In this document: piece after piece, positions 17,209-26,116 of the stretch
Numbering within the stretch: position 1 is the stretch's first letter
How the letters are laid out: every line of letters starts with the position of its first letter
NCBI RefSeq assembly: GCF_037646345.1
Contig: NZ_JBBEWR010000013.1
Span: forward strand, 1-64,000
Length of the DNA stretch: 64,000 nucleotides
Direction of reading: 5' to 3'
From: Ascidiimonas aurantiaca
Lineage (GTDB): Bacteria; Bacteroidota; Bacteroidia; Flavobacteriales; Flavobacteriaceae
Translations under genes and position numbers: made by a program
Notes under the pieces: model-generated
Databases searched by the model: none
What the model saw: only the letters and a program-made list of their open reading frames with translations
Told to the model about the DNA's origin: nothing

Positions 17209-17597
17209 TTGTTAAAATTTTGGGATTAAACAATAGGGGGCTTTCCGGTAATGATCCGGATAGTGTTTTAAAAACCCCTTTGGCTTCAATGGGAGTACTC
17301 CTTTGTTTTCGGGAAGCGAAAATTCGTAGCGGTAGCAAGGGTTGCTTCCCCTGCACCTTTTGCCAACCGCATTACGGATTTCCTCAATGATTAGTGCTGC
17401 GCATTACTTTAATTGCACCTTAAAGCATTCACTAATCACGATTCAAAGTAACCAAGGAAGCATTGGACAATTGCAGACAGAATTTGTACAAGATTTTACA
17501 AAAAGTGTCCTGAGAAAATATTTGTGTTGAAACCTCCATTTTTTGGAAAAACCAGATGGGTATTGATTCTAAAAAAACTAAACATATACACATAACT
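17209..17597. other. Intergenic gap between divergent genes
   Basis: Nothing coding is supported. Short open frames on both strands lack recognisable features. It should hold the promoters of the lipoprotein gene to the left and the frameshifted gene to the right. Confidence 0.4.
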
Positions 17598-17970
17598 ATG
17601 ATTGAAAAATTAATAGCAATGGCATTTGAGAAAGCTAAACTGCAAACAGGAAATGATTCGATTAACGGCAGGGCCGAATACCTTGCCTATGTAATGACAG
17701 AAGATTATGATACCGCTATAACAGGGAAGTCTATGACGAGATATTACCAGGGGAAATCCAGTCCTAAACTTAAATTAAGAAACGCACTTGCTAATTATCT
17801 GGGTTATGATACCTATGAAGGTTTTGTTCTGGATAATTTACCGGAAGAAGAACGAGAAGTAATTGATAAAGCAGAGAAGGAAGTAGAAAAAAAAAAATAC
17901 TTTTTGGATAATTGTATTATTCCTGGCTACCGGGGGTATTTTTTGTTTTGTATTTTTTTATAAAAAATAA
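17598..17970 (+). CDS. Unknown cytosolic protein with membrane anchor in a shifted frame
   Basis: From the ATG at 17598 (an upstream ATG at 17556 is also in frame) the protein has about 98 residues that look like a small DNA-binding or adaptor domain: SINGRAEYLAYVMTEDY, GKSMTRYYQGKS, LANYLGYDTYEGFV. At 17887-17897 there is a run of eleven A. In the encoded frame the product ends 26 codons later with an implausible tail (stop at 17961-17963). With one A fewer, the frame reads NTFWIIVLFLATGGIF...FYKK and stops at 17970, a perfect membrane helix with a basic end, as in Bacteroidota relatives that carry a C-terminal anchor. So this is either a frameshift mutation, a sequencing error, or slippage-controlled expression. 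Confidence 0.65.
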
Positions 17971-18240
17971 CAGGGAACCAATAAAAAAACATTAATACGC
18001 TAAAAATTATCAGATCACAATTTTTAAGCTACCCTATATAAACATCAATCTTAAAAAAGATACAGGCTCTACAAAACTGAAAGTAATTACTCAATAAAAA
18101 AGATTTAATATTTCTTAAAAATACATTTAACGGCATTGAAAGATGGTTAAAAGGCTTGCATAATTATTCAAATTTTAAAAATATCCTTGCAGAGGCTTGA
18201 AGTGAATAGAAAAGTATTGCTAAATTCGCAACACTTTTTT

Positions 18241-18312
18241 GGCCCCGTAGTTCAATGGATAGAATAGAAGTTTCCTAAACTTTAGATGCAAGTTCGATTC
18301 TTGCCGGGGCTA
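18241..18312 (+). tRNA. tRNA-Arg (anticodon CCU)
   Basis: A full cloverleaf can be drawn. The acceptor GGCCCCG pairs with CGGGGCT (first pair G-U). The D-stem is GTTC/GAAT. The anticodon stem is GAAGT/ACTTT with loop TTCCTAA, giving anticodon CCT. The T-stem is GCAAG/CTTGC with loop TTCGATT. The discriminator is A, and CCA is not encoded. A terminator hairpin follows 12 bases later. Confidence 0.93.
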
Positions 18313-18323
18313 CAAAAAATGCA

Positions 18324-18353
18324 AAAAGGCACCTCAGGAAAGGTGCCTTTTGT
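18324..18353. terminator. Bidirectional terminator
   Basis: Arms AAAAGGCACCT and AGGTGCCTTTT around a 6-base loop. It serves the tRNA gene to the left and the threonine dehydrogenase gene, read leftwards, to the right. Confidence 0.85.
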
Positions 18354-18374
18354 TTATCGTTTTTATTGAGTAAA

Positions 18375-19328
18375 CTATTTGCAGATTTTGCTTTTTAAAG
18401 CATTGATCATTACGTCACTCATAGTATCCAGGTCAAAGCGGTGTTTCCAGCCCCAGTCATTCCTGGCTTCTGTATCATCAATGCTTTCGGGCCACCCGTC
18501 TGCTATTTGCTGACGGTAATCCGGAGTATATGTTATCTCGAATTCAGGAATATACTTTTTTATGCTTTCTGCTATATTTTCCGGAGCAAAGCTTATGGCA
18601 GCCAGATTATAAGATGACCGTATTTTTACTTGATCGGGGTCTGCCTGCATGATCTGTATGGTAGCCGCAATCGCATCATCCATAAACATCATGGGGAGTA
18701 TGGTGCCCTGTTTAAGAAAACAGTCAAAAGGTTCTCCTTTAACTGCTTTGTGATAAATATCTACTGCATAGTCTGTAGTCCCTCCGCCGGGAAGGGTTTT
18801 ATGACTTATAATACCGGGATACCGAATACTCCGTATGTCTATCCCAAACTTAGTATGAAAATACTCGCACCAGCGCTCTCCGGCCAGTTTTGATATACCA
18901 TATACCGTAAGGGGTTCCATAACGGTTTTTTGCGGAGTATTTTTTGGTGGAGTTGTCGGGCCAAAAACAGCAATAGAACTGGGCCAGAATATTTTTTTAA
19001 TATGACGGTCACGAGCCATATCTAATATATGCGACAAAGAGGCCATATTAAGATCCCAGGCACGTTGAGGATGTTTCTCTGCCGTGGCCGAAAGCATAGC
19101 GGCCATTAAATAAACATCGGTCACTGCATATTTTTCTATAATCTGCTTAATACGTGTCTTGTCTGTAGCATCCAGTATTTCAAAAGGGCCTGATGCCATA
19201 AGCTCGTCACTGCCTTCACGTATATCGGAAGCAATTACATTATCATTTCCGTAATTTTCCCGAAGAGCCAGCGTTAATTCGGAGCCAATTTGACCACAGG
19301 CTCCTATAATAAGGATTCTGGTTTTCAT
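18375..19328 (-). CDS. L-threonine 3-dehydrogenase, SDR (epimerase-like) type
   Basis: 317 residues. An N-terminal Rossmann motif GACGQIGSEL, NAD-binding Asp (ASDIRE), catalytic Ser in FWPSSIAVFGP and YGISK (Tyr/Lys pair), and RYPGIISHKTLPGGGTTDYA, which is typical of the SDR-type threonine dehydrogenases rather than sugar epimerases. It oxidises L-threonine to 2-amino-3-oxobutanoate with NAD+, which a ligase then splits to glycine and acetyl-CoA. Single-gene unit with its own terminator. Confidence 0.9.
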   Translation of the reverse strand: MKTRILIIGACGQIGSELTLALRENYGNDNVIASDIREGSDELMASGPFEILDATDKTRIKQIIEKYAVTDVYLMAAMLSATAEKHPQRAWDLNMASLSHILDMARDRHIKKIFWPSSIAVFGPTTPPKNTPQKTVMEPLTVYGISKLAGERWCEYFHTKFGIDIRSIRYPGIISHKTLPGGGTTDYAVDIYHKAVKGEPFDCFLKQGTILPMMFMDDAIAATIQIMQADPDQVKIRSSYNLAAISFAPENIAESIKKYIPEFEITYTPDYRQQIADGWPESIDDTEARNDWGWKHRFDLDTMSDVMINALKSKICK

Positions 19329-19599
19329 TCAATATTTAAAAAGTGACCAAATATAATTATTTCACATGGTATTTTACATCAGGATACTGGTTGTTTTCTA
19401 TGAAAACCACAAAAAGGCATGGCATCCTCCCGCAAGGGATGCAACATACACAAAAGAATTTGGGTTTTGTTATCAAATTCATGTTTAGACCTGCTTAAAG
19501 AATTGTTATTAGAAATGCTATATTAGCAACTGGAAATAAAATATTTTCCACGCTGTTTTTTGATTAAGGGATATCAGGGTTAAAGACCCTTTAGATTTT

Positions 19600-20112
19600 A
19601 TGAGAAAGATTTTACCATTATATCTGATATTTATTTTGATTTTTACCGCTTGCAGGAAGCATTCCAGTGAGCCAACGGCTAATACAGAAACATTGGTGGT
19701 GGTATCAGACTCTGTAAAGGTTACTTTACCCACGCTTATAGATATAAAAGGAGATGCTAACGGGTATCTTAACATGTGGACCCAATACAAGGACTTCGAT
19801 ACGGAAATGGTAAGGTTTTATGAAGAGGAAGAGGAGACAGAGCCATTAGTGGATGAGCTTATACGATTGGAACAGGAACTCGGAAAATCAACTTTCCCCG
19901 ATAAATTTAATGTGCCACAGATAAAAAGCCGTTTGCTGGTGCTTAAAACATATCTGGGAAAAGCAAAAGCCGCTTTTCCTGAAAATGACTCTTTGTATGA
20001 AAAACAACTGAAAGTTGAGATCTTAAAAGCCTATAATGCATTGAGGAAACAGTTTATGGAAGTATGCGAACGCAATATGACAGAAACTCTTTTTGTCGAT
20101 GATTCTCTCTAA
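19600..20112 (+). CDS. Lipoprotein of unknown function
   Basis: 170 residues with a lipobox (IFTAC, Cys18). The mature part is helical and acidic, with an EEEEETEP stretch and repeated Leu/Lys heptads suggesting a small helical bundle. No family recognised. It is followed 30 bases later by a second exported protein gene on the same strand; the two probably form an operon. Confidence 0.75.
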   Translation: MRKILPLYLIFILIFTACRKHSSEPTANTETLVVVSDSVKVTLPTLIDIKGDANGYLNMWTQYKDFDTEMVRFYEEEEETEPLVDELIRLEQELGKSTFPDKFNVPQIKSRLLVLKTYLGKAKAAFPENDSLYEKQLKVEILKAYNALRKQFMEVCERNMTETLFVDDSL

Positions 20113-20142
20113 TATCTCTAACTAACAAACACTCTTTTACCT

Positions 20143-20643
20143 ATGAAATCGCTTTGTTTTTTTTTCATTTTTACGGCTACCATGACCGGAGTAATGGCCC
20201 AATCTAATGCTGAAGAGCTCAAAGCGGTGAACCATGTTATCAATACATGGCACGAAGCTGCTTCTGTAGCAGATTTTGATGCATATTTTGATAAAATGAC
20301 CAATGATGCTGTTTTCATTGGTACCGATCCCACGGAAAACTGGTCGTACCACGATTTCAAAACCTTTTCCAGACCTTATTTTGAAAGAGGAAAAGCATGG
20401 AGTTTTCAGGCAGTAGATCGCAATGTATTTTTTGATCAGAACTACACCCTGGCATGGTTTGATGAATTGCTTGATACCCGCATGCAATTATGTAGGGGAA
20501 GCGGAGTACTTAAAAAGATAAATGGCACCTGGAAAATAGCACATTATGTGCTTTCCATTACCATTCCTAATGAGAATGTAGATGATGTAGTAGCTCTCAA
20601 AAAGGTGTTTGACATAAGAGTAAAAGATTCTTTGCGGCAATGA
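20143..20643 (+). CDS. Exported SnoaL/NTF2-like protein
   Basis: 166 residues with a signal peptide ending GVMAQS and then a cone-shaped SnoaL/NTF2 fold: an N-terminal helix pair (VNHVINTWHEAASVADFDAYFDKM), AVFIGTDPTENWS, and a final sheet NGTWKIAHYVLSI. This is the DUF4440-like group used as a binding or small-molecule-handling domain. The ligand is unknown. Second gene of the pair with the lipoprotein at 19600. Confidence 0.82.
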   Translation: MKSLCFFFIFTATMTGVMAQSNAEELKAVNHVINTWHEAASVADFDAYFDKMTNDAVFIGTDPTENWSYHDFKTFSRPYFERGKAWSFQAVDRNVFFDQNYTLAWFDELLDTRMQLCRGSGVLKKINGTWKIAHYVLSITIPNENVDDVVALKKVFDIRVKDSLRQ

Positions 20644-20660
20644 AATGAGAACCATGAACA

Positions 20661-20688
20661 AAAAAAGATGCCTGAAAGCATCTTTTTG
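20661..20688. terminator. Bidirectional terminator between convergent genes
   Basis: AAAAAAGATGC and GCATCTTTTT arms with a short loop, between the SnoaL-like gene and the leftward TPR protein gene. Confidence 0.8.
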
Positions 20689-20690
20689 TA

Positions 20691-21395
20691 TTAATTGTTG
20701 TTCTGCGGATTTTGAGGATTCTTTCTCTGTTCTAATGCCTGTTTTGAAAGTTTTGCCAGATTAAAATTGGGAGCAATAGCAATAGCTTGATCCATAATTG
20801 TAATAGCACTGTCTATATTGTTGGTTTTATCTTTATTAAATTCTACCAGGGCCTTTAGGTGCAAAAAAGCTGCTTTTAAGGGTACCTCGTAAGGTACCTG
20901 TGTTTCGTAAAAGCCGTATTTCATATCATCTTTTGCATTTGAAATACCATACTCAATAAATTCATTGGCTTTATCAAGCTGTTGAAGTTGAATACTCAAA
21001 TCAGCCATTTCATATGCCATAAAAGGATTGGGTTTACTGCTAAAAAGAATTTCATACTGTTCCAGTGCGCGTGAGGCCTGCCCTATAGATTTTAAAGAAA
21101 CGGCTTTTACTTCAACAGCAAGTTCAGAATCCTGAGGGTTTTTTTCATAACCAATAGTATTTAGGGCCTGTAAATATTTACCGGCATTGGCATATAAATA
21201 GGAAAGTGTATCCCTTCGGGCCTGAGAAGGCTCCAGTATGTTAAGATGGGTCATGGCGTTGATGATACCCTGAACATCTGCCTGTTTTCGCATTTGCTCA
21301 TAATATTCCTTAAAATGTGCAGTAAGTGCATCATTGGTTTGCGCATTTAAATGCCCCCAGGCAAACAACACAAAAATTATAAAAACTCTTCTCAT
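20691..21395 (-). CDS. Exported TPR protein
   Basis: About 234 residues from the ATG at 21395, which gives a good signal peptide ending GHLNAQ; a longer start at 21419 adds 8 residues. The rest is helical with TPR-like units (LYANAGKYLQALNTIGYEK, SKPNPFMAYEMADLSIQL, LAKLSKQALEQ) and an Asn/Pro/Gln-rich C-terminus. Probably a periplasmic scaffold of unknown partner. Confidence 0.8.
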   Translation of the reverse strand: MRRVFIIFVLFAWGHLNAQTNDALTAHFKEYYEQMRKQADVQGIINAMTHLNILEPSQARRDTLSYLYANAGKYLQALNTIGYEKNPQDSELAVEVKAVSLKSIGQASRALEQYEILFSSKPNPFMAYEMADLSIQLQQLDKANEFIEYGISNAKDDMKYGFYETQVPYEVPLKAAFLHLKALVEFNKDKTNNIDSAITIMDQAIAIAPNFNLAKLSKQALEQRKNPQNPQNNN

Positions 21396-21457
21396 AAAGT
21401 ATTTTTTAATAATGTTCAAAACTATTAAAATTATTGGATAAACAAATAATTAGTAGC

Positions 21458-22261
21458 TCAAAGGTGTATGTCACGCTTAAACGAATATCCCAGATTTTCC
21501 AAAAGGTATTGCGGCCGTATTATTTTGCCCGTTGCCTGATTTCCCGGGACAAATAACGGAACCGGTAATGCCTTTTTTTGGGCCATTACCGTATAATATT
21601 CTTTTCTTGTGGGGTGGTTGGGATATACCGCATTTATAATAGTGTCCCATACGTTTTTGGTGAGTATGGTTTCAATAACGCCAATACAGTCATCAAGATG
21701 AATAAGGTTCACAGGGCTATCAGGGTTAGGAAGATCGGTTTTCCCCGAAAGGTGTGTTACCGGATGTCTTTCAGGGCCAATGAGCCCCCCAAATCGCAAT
21801 ACAGTAGTCTTAAAAGGTTCACATTGTAACAAATTCTCTGCTTCTGCCAGTTGTTTACCACTTTCAGTTTGAGGTCGCAAATTCGTTTTTTCAGTAATTA
21901 CCTCCTTGCTGTCACCATATACGGAGGTACTGCTAATGAAGAGAACGTTTTGTATTGAGGTATCTTTTAAGGCAGTTACCAGATGCCTTATCTTTGCTAC
22001 GTAATTTCCTGTTTTTTTACCCCGTAAGCCTGGAGGAATGTTTACTATAAGTGTTTGTGCACTTTTAAGGAACGTATGGGTTTCATCAATACCTTCTTCG
22101 GTAATACGTATGTGAAATGGAACGATACCTTTTGAAAGCAAAACCTTTAGCTTTTCAGGGGAGGTAGTAGATCCATGTACGGTATATCCAAGATCTACCA
22201 GACGTATAGCCAAAGGTAAACCCAACCATCCGCATCCCAGAACAGCAATTTTCTTACTCAA
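21458..22261 (-). CDS. NAD(P)-dependent SDR-family oxidoreductase (YeeZ-like)
   Basis: 267 residues. It starts with AVLGCGWLGLPLA (Rossmann GxGWLG), TSPEKL in place of the NADP-binding turn, IPPGLRG, ISSTSVYGD and NLIHLDDC, all typical of the YeeZ/extended-SDR group. The YxxxK Lys of classical SDRs is not obvious, as in other YeeZ proteins. The ATG overlaps the end of the M28 peptidase gene by 8 bases, so they are translationally coupled. Substrate unknown. Confidence 0.82.
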   Translation of the reverse strand: MSKKIAVLGCGWLGLPLAIRLVDLGYTVHGSTTSPEKLKVLLSKGIVPFHIRITEEGIDETHTFLKSAQTLIVNIPPGLRGKKTGNYVAKIRHLVTALKDTSIQNVLFISSTSVYGDSKEVITEKTNLRPQTESGKQLAEAENLLQCEPFKTTVLRFGGLIGPERHPVTHLSGKTDLPNPDSPVNLIHLDDCIGVIETILTKNVWDTIINAVYPNHPTRKEYYTVMAQKKALPVPLFVPGNQATGKIIRPQYLLENLGYSFKRDIHL

Positions 22262-24572
22262 TGTTCACTGTTTTTTTAGTAATAATGGCATCATTTAATA
22301 CAAACGGTTTGGGAATGGCGTTTTCTGGCCTTTCGGGAACAGTAAACAGGCTGTTTTGTAAAAGGTCATTAGAAGCTTCATAGAAAGTAAACTCGGTTTT
22401 TTGATCGGCAGGTATTTCCAACAGAAGTTCTGTATAAACATTATTGCTTATATAATGCGTGAGTAACCTTCCGTACTGAGGTACTGTACTTAGAAATTCG
22501 GTTTCTAAAGCAACACCATTGGCCTGGCAACTTAGTATTTGTGCATCTTTGTTAACAAAGACCTCTAGCCGGTTCACATTTCTTCTGGGAGTTATACATA
22601 ATTCAAGTAATCTTTTTTCACCGAAAACAGAATCCTTTACAATTTCTACCAGTGGTGCTGGAATATCTTTAACAGCGGTTTCTGTGATCTGGCTAAACCG
22701 GGTGGCATACTTACTTGAGAAAGTATATTTTGATGCTTCTTCATTAGTAGGTGGTTTTGTACCTACATACTGTTCCACCCATTTATCCGGTACTTTATCA
22801 TAGGTAGCCCAGAAGGCTTTTTGGTGATCATCGTCCAGCATATATACCAGGCTGGTGGGTTTGGGGTTATTTTTATTAAAACCGGAATCAAAATGAGCAG
22901 ATGTGAAAAATATAAGTGCGAGTAACAAACCAAAAATTCCAAGTTTATAGGTTTGTTTTAAAAACCTGAAGACGGGAAGGTGTAACCCGATCAGAAAAAC
23001 AATAAGTAACGCTGATAGTACTAAAGGTGAAAACTCTAAAGTTCCTGCGCGCATACCCAGTCCCAGCCCAACGGGGAATAATTGAATAAAAGGGCTTATT
23101 ATCCACAGAGACGGAACAGCAAATACAACCAATAAGATATAGGGAGGTTTTTCCTGAATGGTGACTATATAAAACACTACGAGGGATGCGAATAACGGGA
23201 TAATAAAAAAACTGGCACCTTTAAGGTAGAAAGCGGTAAGTGCACATATGAGCAGCCAGAAAAAAAGAGGCGCTACAAAAAGGTTTGGGGTAGAGATGTG
23301 TTTAAAACGTGTATAGATAAGAAAGCCTATGGCAATAAAAAGTGTGGAAAACGCAGCAATATAAGTGTGTCCGTTATAAGTAAAGCGGTGTAACATATCC
23401 TGATATTGAGGATACATGGCTTTTAAAATCGTCCAGCTATAGAAACCAACTACACAGCACAGTAAAAAAGTTCCTGTAAAAGGAACAAAACCAATGGCAA
23501 GACTTTTGAAAGACAGGCTCTTTTGTTTAAAACCAAAAAACAGGATACCGGCGAAAACTAGCAGGCCTACTGTAAACAGAGGGATAACCCAGGAAAAGGG
23601 GTAATACACCATATTGAATAAGGGTACGGTAAAATATACATAATCTTCTTTATCTCTAAGATCGGAAAGGTCTGCTTTCGCAAAATGATCGAGTAACGGC
23701 ATGAGGTAACTACCCTGATGTTCCAGAGAAGTTCTGTCCAGTCTTTCATAGGTGTCGAGTGCGGTATGATAATCATAATGATCGTCTATAAAAGCAAAAT
23801 TAAAACCTTCAATGTTACCGTCTTCTCTAAAAACTGTGAGATCTGTATCATTAGGTAATAGTTTATAAATGCTATATGCCAGTGAATTGGCTAAGGGATA
23901 CGAAGGGTTGGCCTGTACAAACTGTTGTATCATTTTGGCATTCCCTCCATTGGTTTCAATAAGCATGATGCTGGGGCCGCCACTACCGCGTGCTTCGAAA
24001 TTTAGTACGAGCCCTGTATTTTTTGCCCACGGATGTTTATTTACAAAGAGTTCGGCACCATTGAGCCCCAGTTCTTCGGCATCAGAAAATAGAATGATAA
24101 TGTCATTCTTAGGGAGAGTACCCTGCGCCAGAAAGGCGCGTACACCTTCTAAAACAGTAGCCACCCCGCTGGCAGCATCACTGGCCCCGGGAGAAGAGTG
24201 TGGGTTACTGTCGTAATGCGACAGTAATAATAGAGCTTTGCCTTTTCCTGTTCCTTTTATTCGTGCCAGAACGTTGGTCGCTTTGCTGAGATTTCCCCAT
24301 TTGCCTGCAGTCATTCCTTCCTGTATTCCGGCCTGTAACCCCATTTTTTTTAATTCTGTAAGCAGATAATCACGTACGTTTTTATGGGCCTCCGTACCTA
24401 CAAAATGGGAGGATCCAGACATATTTTTTACATGCACAAGAGCTCTTTCGGTAGAAAATAAGGTTTCTGCCTTATTGCTCTTTCCGTAACTGTTGGGCAT
24501 TTGCGCATAAAAGCTCCAATACACAATGGCTGTAATAAGAAGCAGGATAATAACAGTAGTATATTTTTTCAC
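22254..24572 (-). CDS. M28-family zinc metallopeptidase with multi-span membrane domain
   Basis: 772 residues. An N-terminal membrane anchor is followed by an M28 peptidase domain (about 40-310) with the two-zinc site: His and Asp in LLLSHYDSNP and GASDAASGV, Glu-Glu in FSDAEELGLNGA, Glu in VLNFEARGSG and His in DDHYDYHTAL. Residues about 325-560 contain 8-9 membrane helices, and an extracytoplasmic C-terminal domain follows. The layout resembles the ER aminopeptidase ERMP1/Fxna family and its bacterial relatives. It is predicted to be an aminopeptidase with its active site on the periplasmic side. Coupled to the YeeZ-like gene downstream. Confidence 0.88.
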   Translation of the reverse strand: MKKYTTVIILLLITAIVYWSFYAQMPNSYGKSNKAETLFSTERALVHVKNMSGSSHFVGTEAHKNVRDYLLTELKKMGLQAGIQEGMTAGKWGNLSKATNVLARIKGTGKGKALLLLSHYDSNPHSSPGASDAASGVATVLEGVRAFLAQGTLPKNDIIILFSDAEELGLNGAELFVNKHPWAKNTGLVLNFEARGSGGPSIMLIETNGGNAKMIQQFVQANPSYPLANSLAYSIYKLLPNDTDLTVFREDGNIEGFNFAFIDDHYDYHTALDTYERLDRTSLEHQGSYLMPLLDHFAKADLSDLRDKEDYVYFTVPLFNMVYYPFSWVIPLFTVGLLVFAGILFFGFKQKSLSFKSLAIGFVPFTGTFLLCCVVGFYSWTILKAMYPQYQDMLHRFTYNGHTYIAAFSTLFIAIGFLIYTRFKHISTPNLFVAPLFFWLLICALTAFYLKGASFFIIPLFASLVVFYIVTIQEKPPYILLVVFAVPSLWIISPFIQLFPVGLGLGMRAGTLEFSPLVLSALLIVFLIGLHLPVFRFLKQTYKLGIFGLLLALIFFTSAHFDSGFNKNNPKPTSLVYMLDDDHQKAFWATYDKVPDKWVEQYVGTKPPTNEEASKYTFSSKYATRFSQITETAVKDIPAPLVEIVKDSVFGEKRLLELCITPRRNVNRLEVFVNKDAQILSCQANGVALETEFLSTVPQYGRLLTHYISNNVYTELLLEIPADQKTEFTFYEASNDLLQNSLFTVPERPENAIPKPFVLNDAIITKKTVNIE

Positions 24573-24784
24573 GGTGTTGGCTTTGTTTTAGTATTTAGGT
24601 AAAGAACTTATAAACAAGAAGGTTATCATAGAGCTTTTATTCGTGATCTTATTCAAAAGAATAAAAGATACCATACATCTGTAAAAATAGGGAATTCGGA
24701 ATTTTTAACATCGGGAGGGAGTAATTATTTCTTTTAATTAAAGCAAATTAAGTAACTTTATAAACTAACCTTAAAAATAAGCAG

Positions 24785-25249
24785 ATGGGAATCAAGAGTT
24801 TTCAGGGGGCAAGAGAAGAGGTAAAGAAAGAGTACAATGCTCCCATCCTTGTAGAGGATTACATGACTAAAAACCTCGTTACGTTTACACCGCAACAGTC
24901 TATTCTCAATGTTATGGAACTGTTTCTAAAACACCGTATTTCAGGAGGACCGGTGATTGATGAGAAAGGAAATCTGGTAGGTATTATATCGGAGGCAGAC
25001 TGTATGAAGCAAATTTCGGAAAGCCGATATTTTAATATGCCCATTCTGGATAAAAGCGTGGAAAAGTATATGTCTAAAAGTGTGGAAACCATTCCTCACG
25101 ATACCAGTATTTTTGATGCAGCTTCTACTTTCTATAAAAATAATCGTAGAAGATTACCCGTAACCCAGAATGGCAGGCTGGTAGGGCAAATAAGCCGTAA
25201 GGATCTAGTGGTGGCGGCATTAAAACTGCAAAGTATGAACTGGAAATAG
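24785..25249 (+). CDS. Protein with two CBS domains
   Basis: 154 residues. Two CBS repeats: residues about 25-85 (MTKNLVTFTPQQSILNVMELF... GISEADCM-type end) and about 95-150 (MSKSVETIPHDTSIFDAASTF... QISRKDLV). There is no fused enzyme or channel. Such stand-alone CBS pairs bind adenine nucleotides. Partner unknown. It is a single gene. Confidence 0.88.
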   Translation: MGIKSFQGAREEVKKEYNAPILVEDYMTKNLVTFTPQQSILNVMELFLKHRISGGPVIDEKGNLVGIISEADCMKQISESRYFNMPILDKSVEKYMSKSVETIPHDTSIFDAASTFYKNNRRRLPVTQNGRLVGQISRKDLVVAALKLQSMNWK

Positions 25250-25269
25250 GGCAGACGCAGATCATTTCT

Positions 25270-25620
25270 TTAACGCTCTCTCTTGACAATCATATAAAGA
25301 TCATTGTCAAGTGGCCTGTAACCCATGTCGTATATAAAGTAGTAGGATGTGCCGTTTTTGGTGGTATAGATGTTGGTAAAGTATTCGAAATCGAAACCTT
25401 TATCGAGCAGTCGTATTTTGGGAGTGGTAGTCTTCCCATCCGGATTCAACGATTCCAGTATTCTGTAGTTTTTACGTAAACGGTTGTTAATATTTCGTAT
25501 CAGGTTTTTGCTGTCTTTGTTAATACGGTTGTTGTATGCATTGCGACAATAATCGCTGCAAAATTTTTTGTCAATGCGGCCCACTAGTTTTTCTTCACAT
25601 TCCAGGCAGTTTCTATCCAT
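25270..25620 (-). CDS. Small zinc-ribbon protein (DUF2116-like N-terminus)
   Basis: 116 residues. The N-terminus has a four-Cys ribbon (CLECEEKLVGRIDKKFCSDYC) as in the DUF2116 zinc-ribbon family, followed by RNAYNNRI, basic helices and a C-terminal beta-rich segment that ends YMIVKRER. Likely cytosolic and able to bind nucleic acid. Function unknown. Convergent with the CBS gene, 20 bases apart. Confidence 0.8.
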   Translation of the reverse strand: MDRNCLECEEKLVGRIDKKFCSDYCRNAYNNRINKDSKNLIRNINNRLRKNYRILESLNPDGKTTTPKIRLLDKGFDFEYFTNIYTTKNGTSYYFIYDMGYRPLDNDLYMIVKRER

Positions 25621-25671
25621 AAAATTATACTTTTTTGTAATGAAATGTAATTTCGGTACTCTGTTCTTTTA

Positions 25672-26115
25672 TTAATACGTGAATGTTAATTTCCTTATTA
25701 TATTATTCACTTTTTCAATGGTGAATCCGTTAAAATAAAATACATCATTAGTAGCTTTTGCCGGGGGAAATCTACAGTTTCTTTTTTTTCCTAACTTCTC
25801 AAATCTTGTGAAAATATTTTAACTTTAATACCAGGGTTTCGCCGGTTTGCTTAATGGCATCCGGTTTATAAAACGAAATTTTGCCTTCTACAACCAGTTT
25901 AAAGATAAACATCATGAATTTCCCAGTGGCGGGCTCCATAGCTCTATGACAATACCCCCAAAAGCTTTCCCACGCCAGTGCCCGCCTAGCTACCCAATGT
26001 TTTCAATGAAGGCAGACTGGTATTGCATTCCTTCTTTAAAAGAAAAGGTACTGGCTTCCTGCCCGTATGTACCAAGCATAAGGAAGTCGCTTATGAGTGT
26101 GATAAAAATTTTCAT
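25672..26115 (-). pseudogene. Decayed DUF6265-family gene
   Basis: Reading leftwards from the ATG at 26115, a leader MKIFITLISDFLMLGTYGQ is followed by family-like sequence IENIG*LGGHWRGKAFGGI and IELWSPPLGNS. There is a TAG where the family has Trp, then a frame change to MMFIFKLVVEGKISFYKP...LVLKLKYFH, a stop, and more family sequence in other frames (KETVDFP, then AKATNDVFYFNGFTIEKVNN) ending with TAA at 25672. At least one nonsense change and two or more indels are needed to explain this. DUF6265 proteins are small lipocalin-like exported proteins of unknown function. It directly follows the large sortilin-like gene, 1 base away, so it was probably the second gene of that operon. Confidence 0.85.
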
Positions 26116-26116
26116 T

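Noticed and set aside
17342..17530. Rightward 62-codon frame upstream of the frameshifted gene
   Set aside because: No signal or family pattern; it covers a divergent promoter region.
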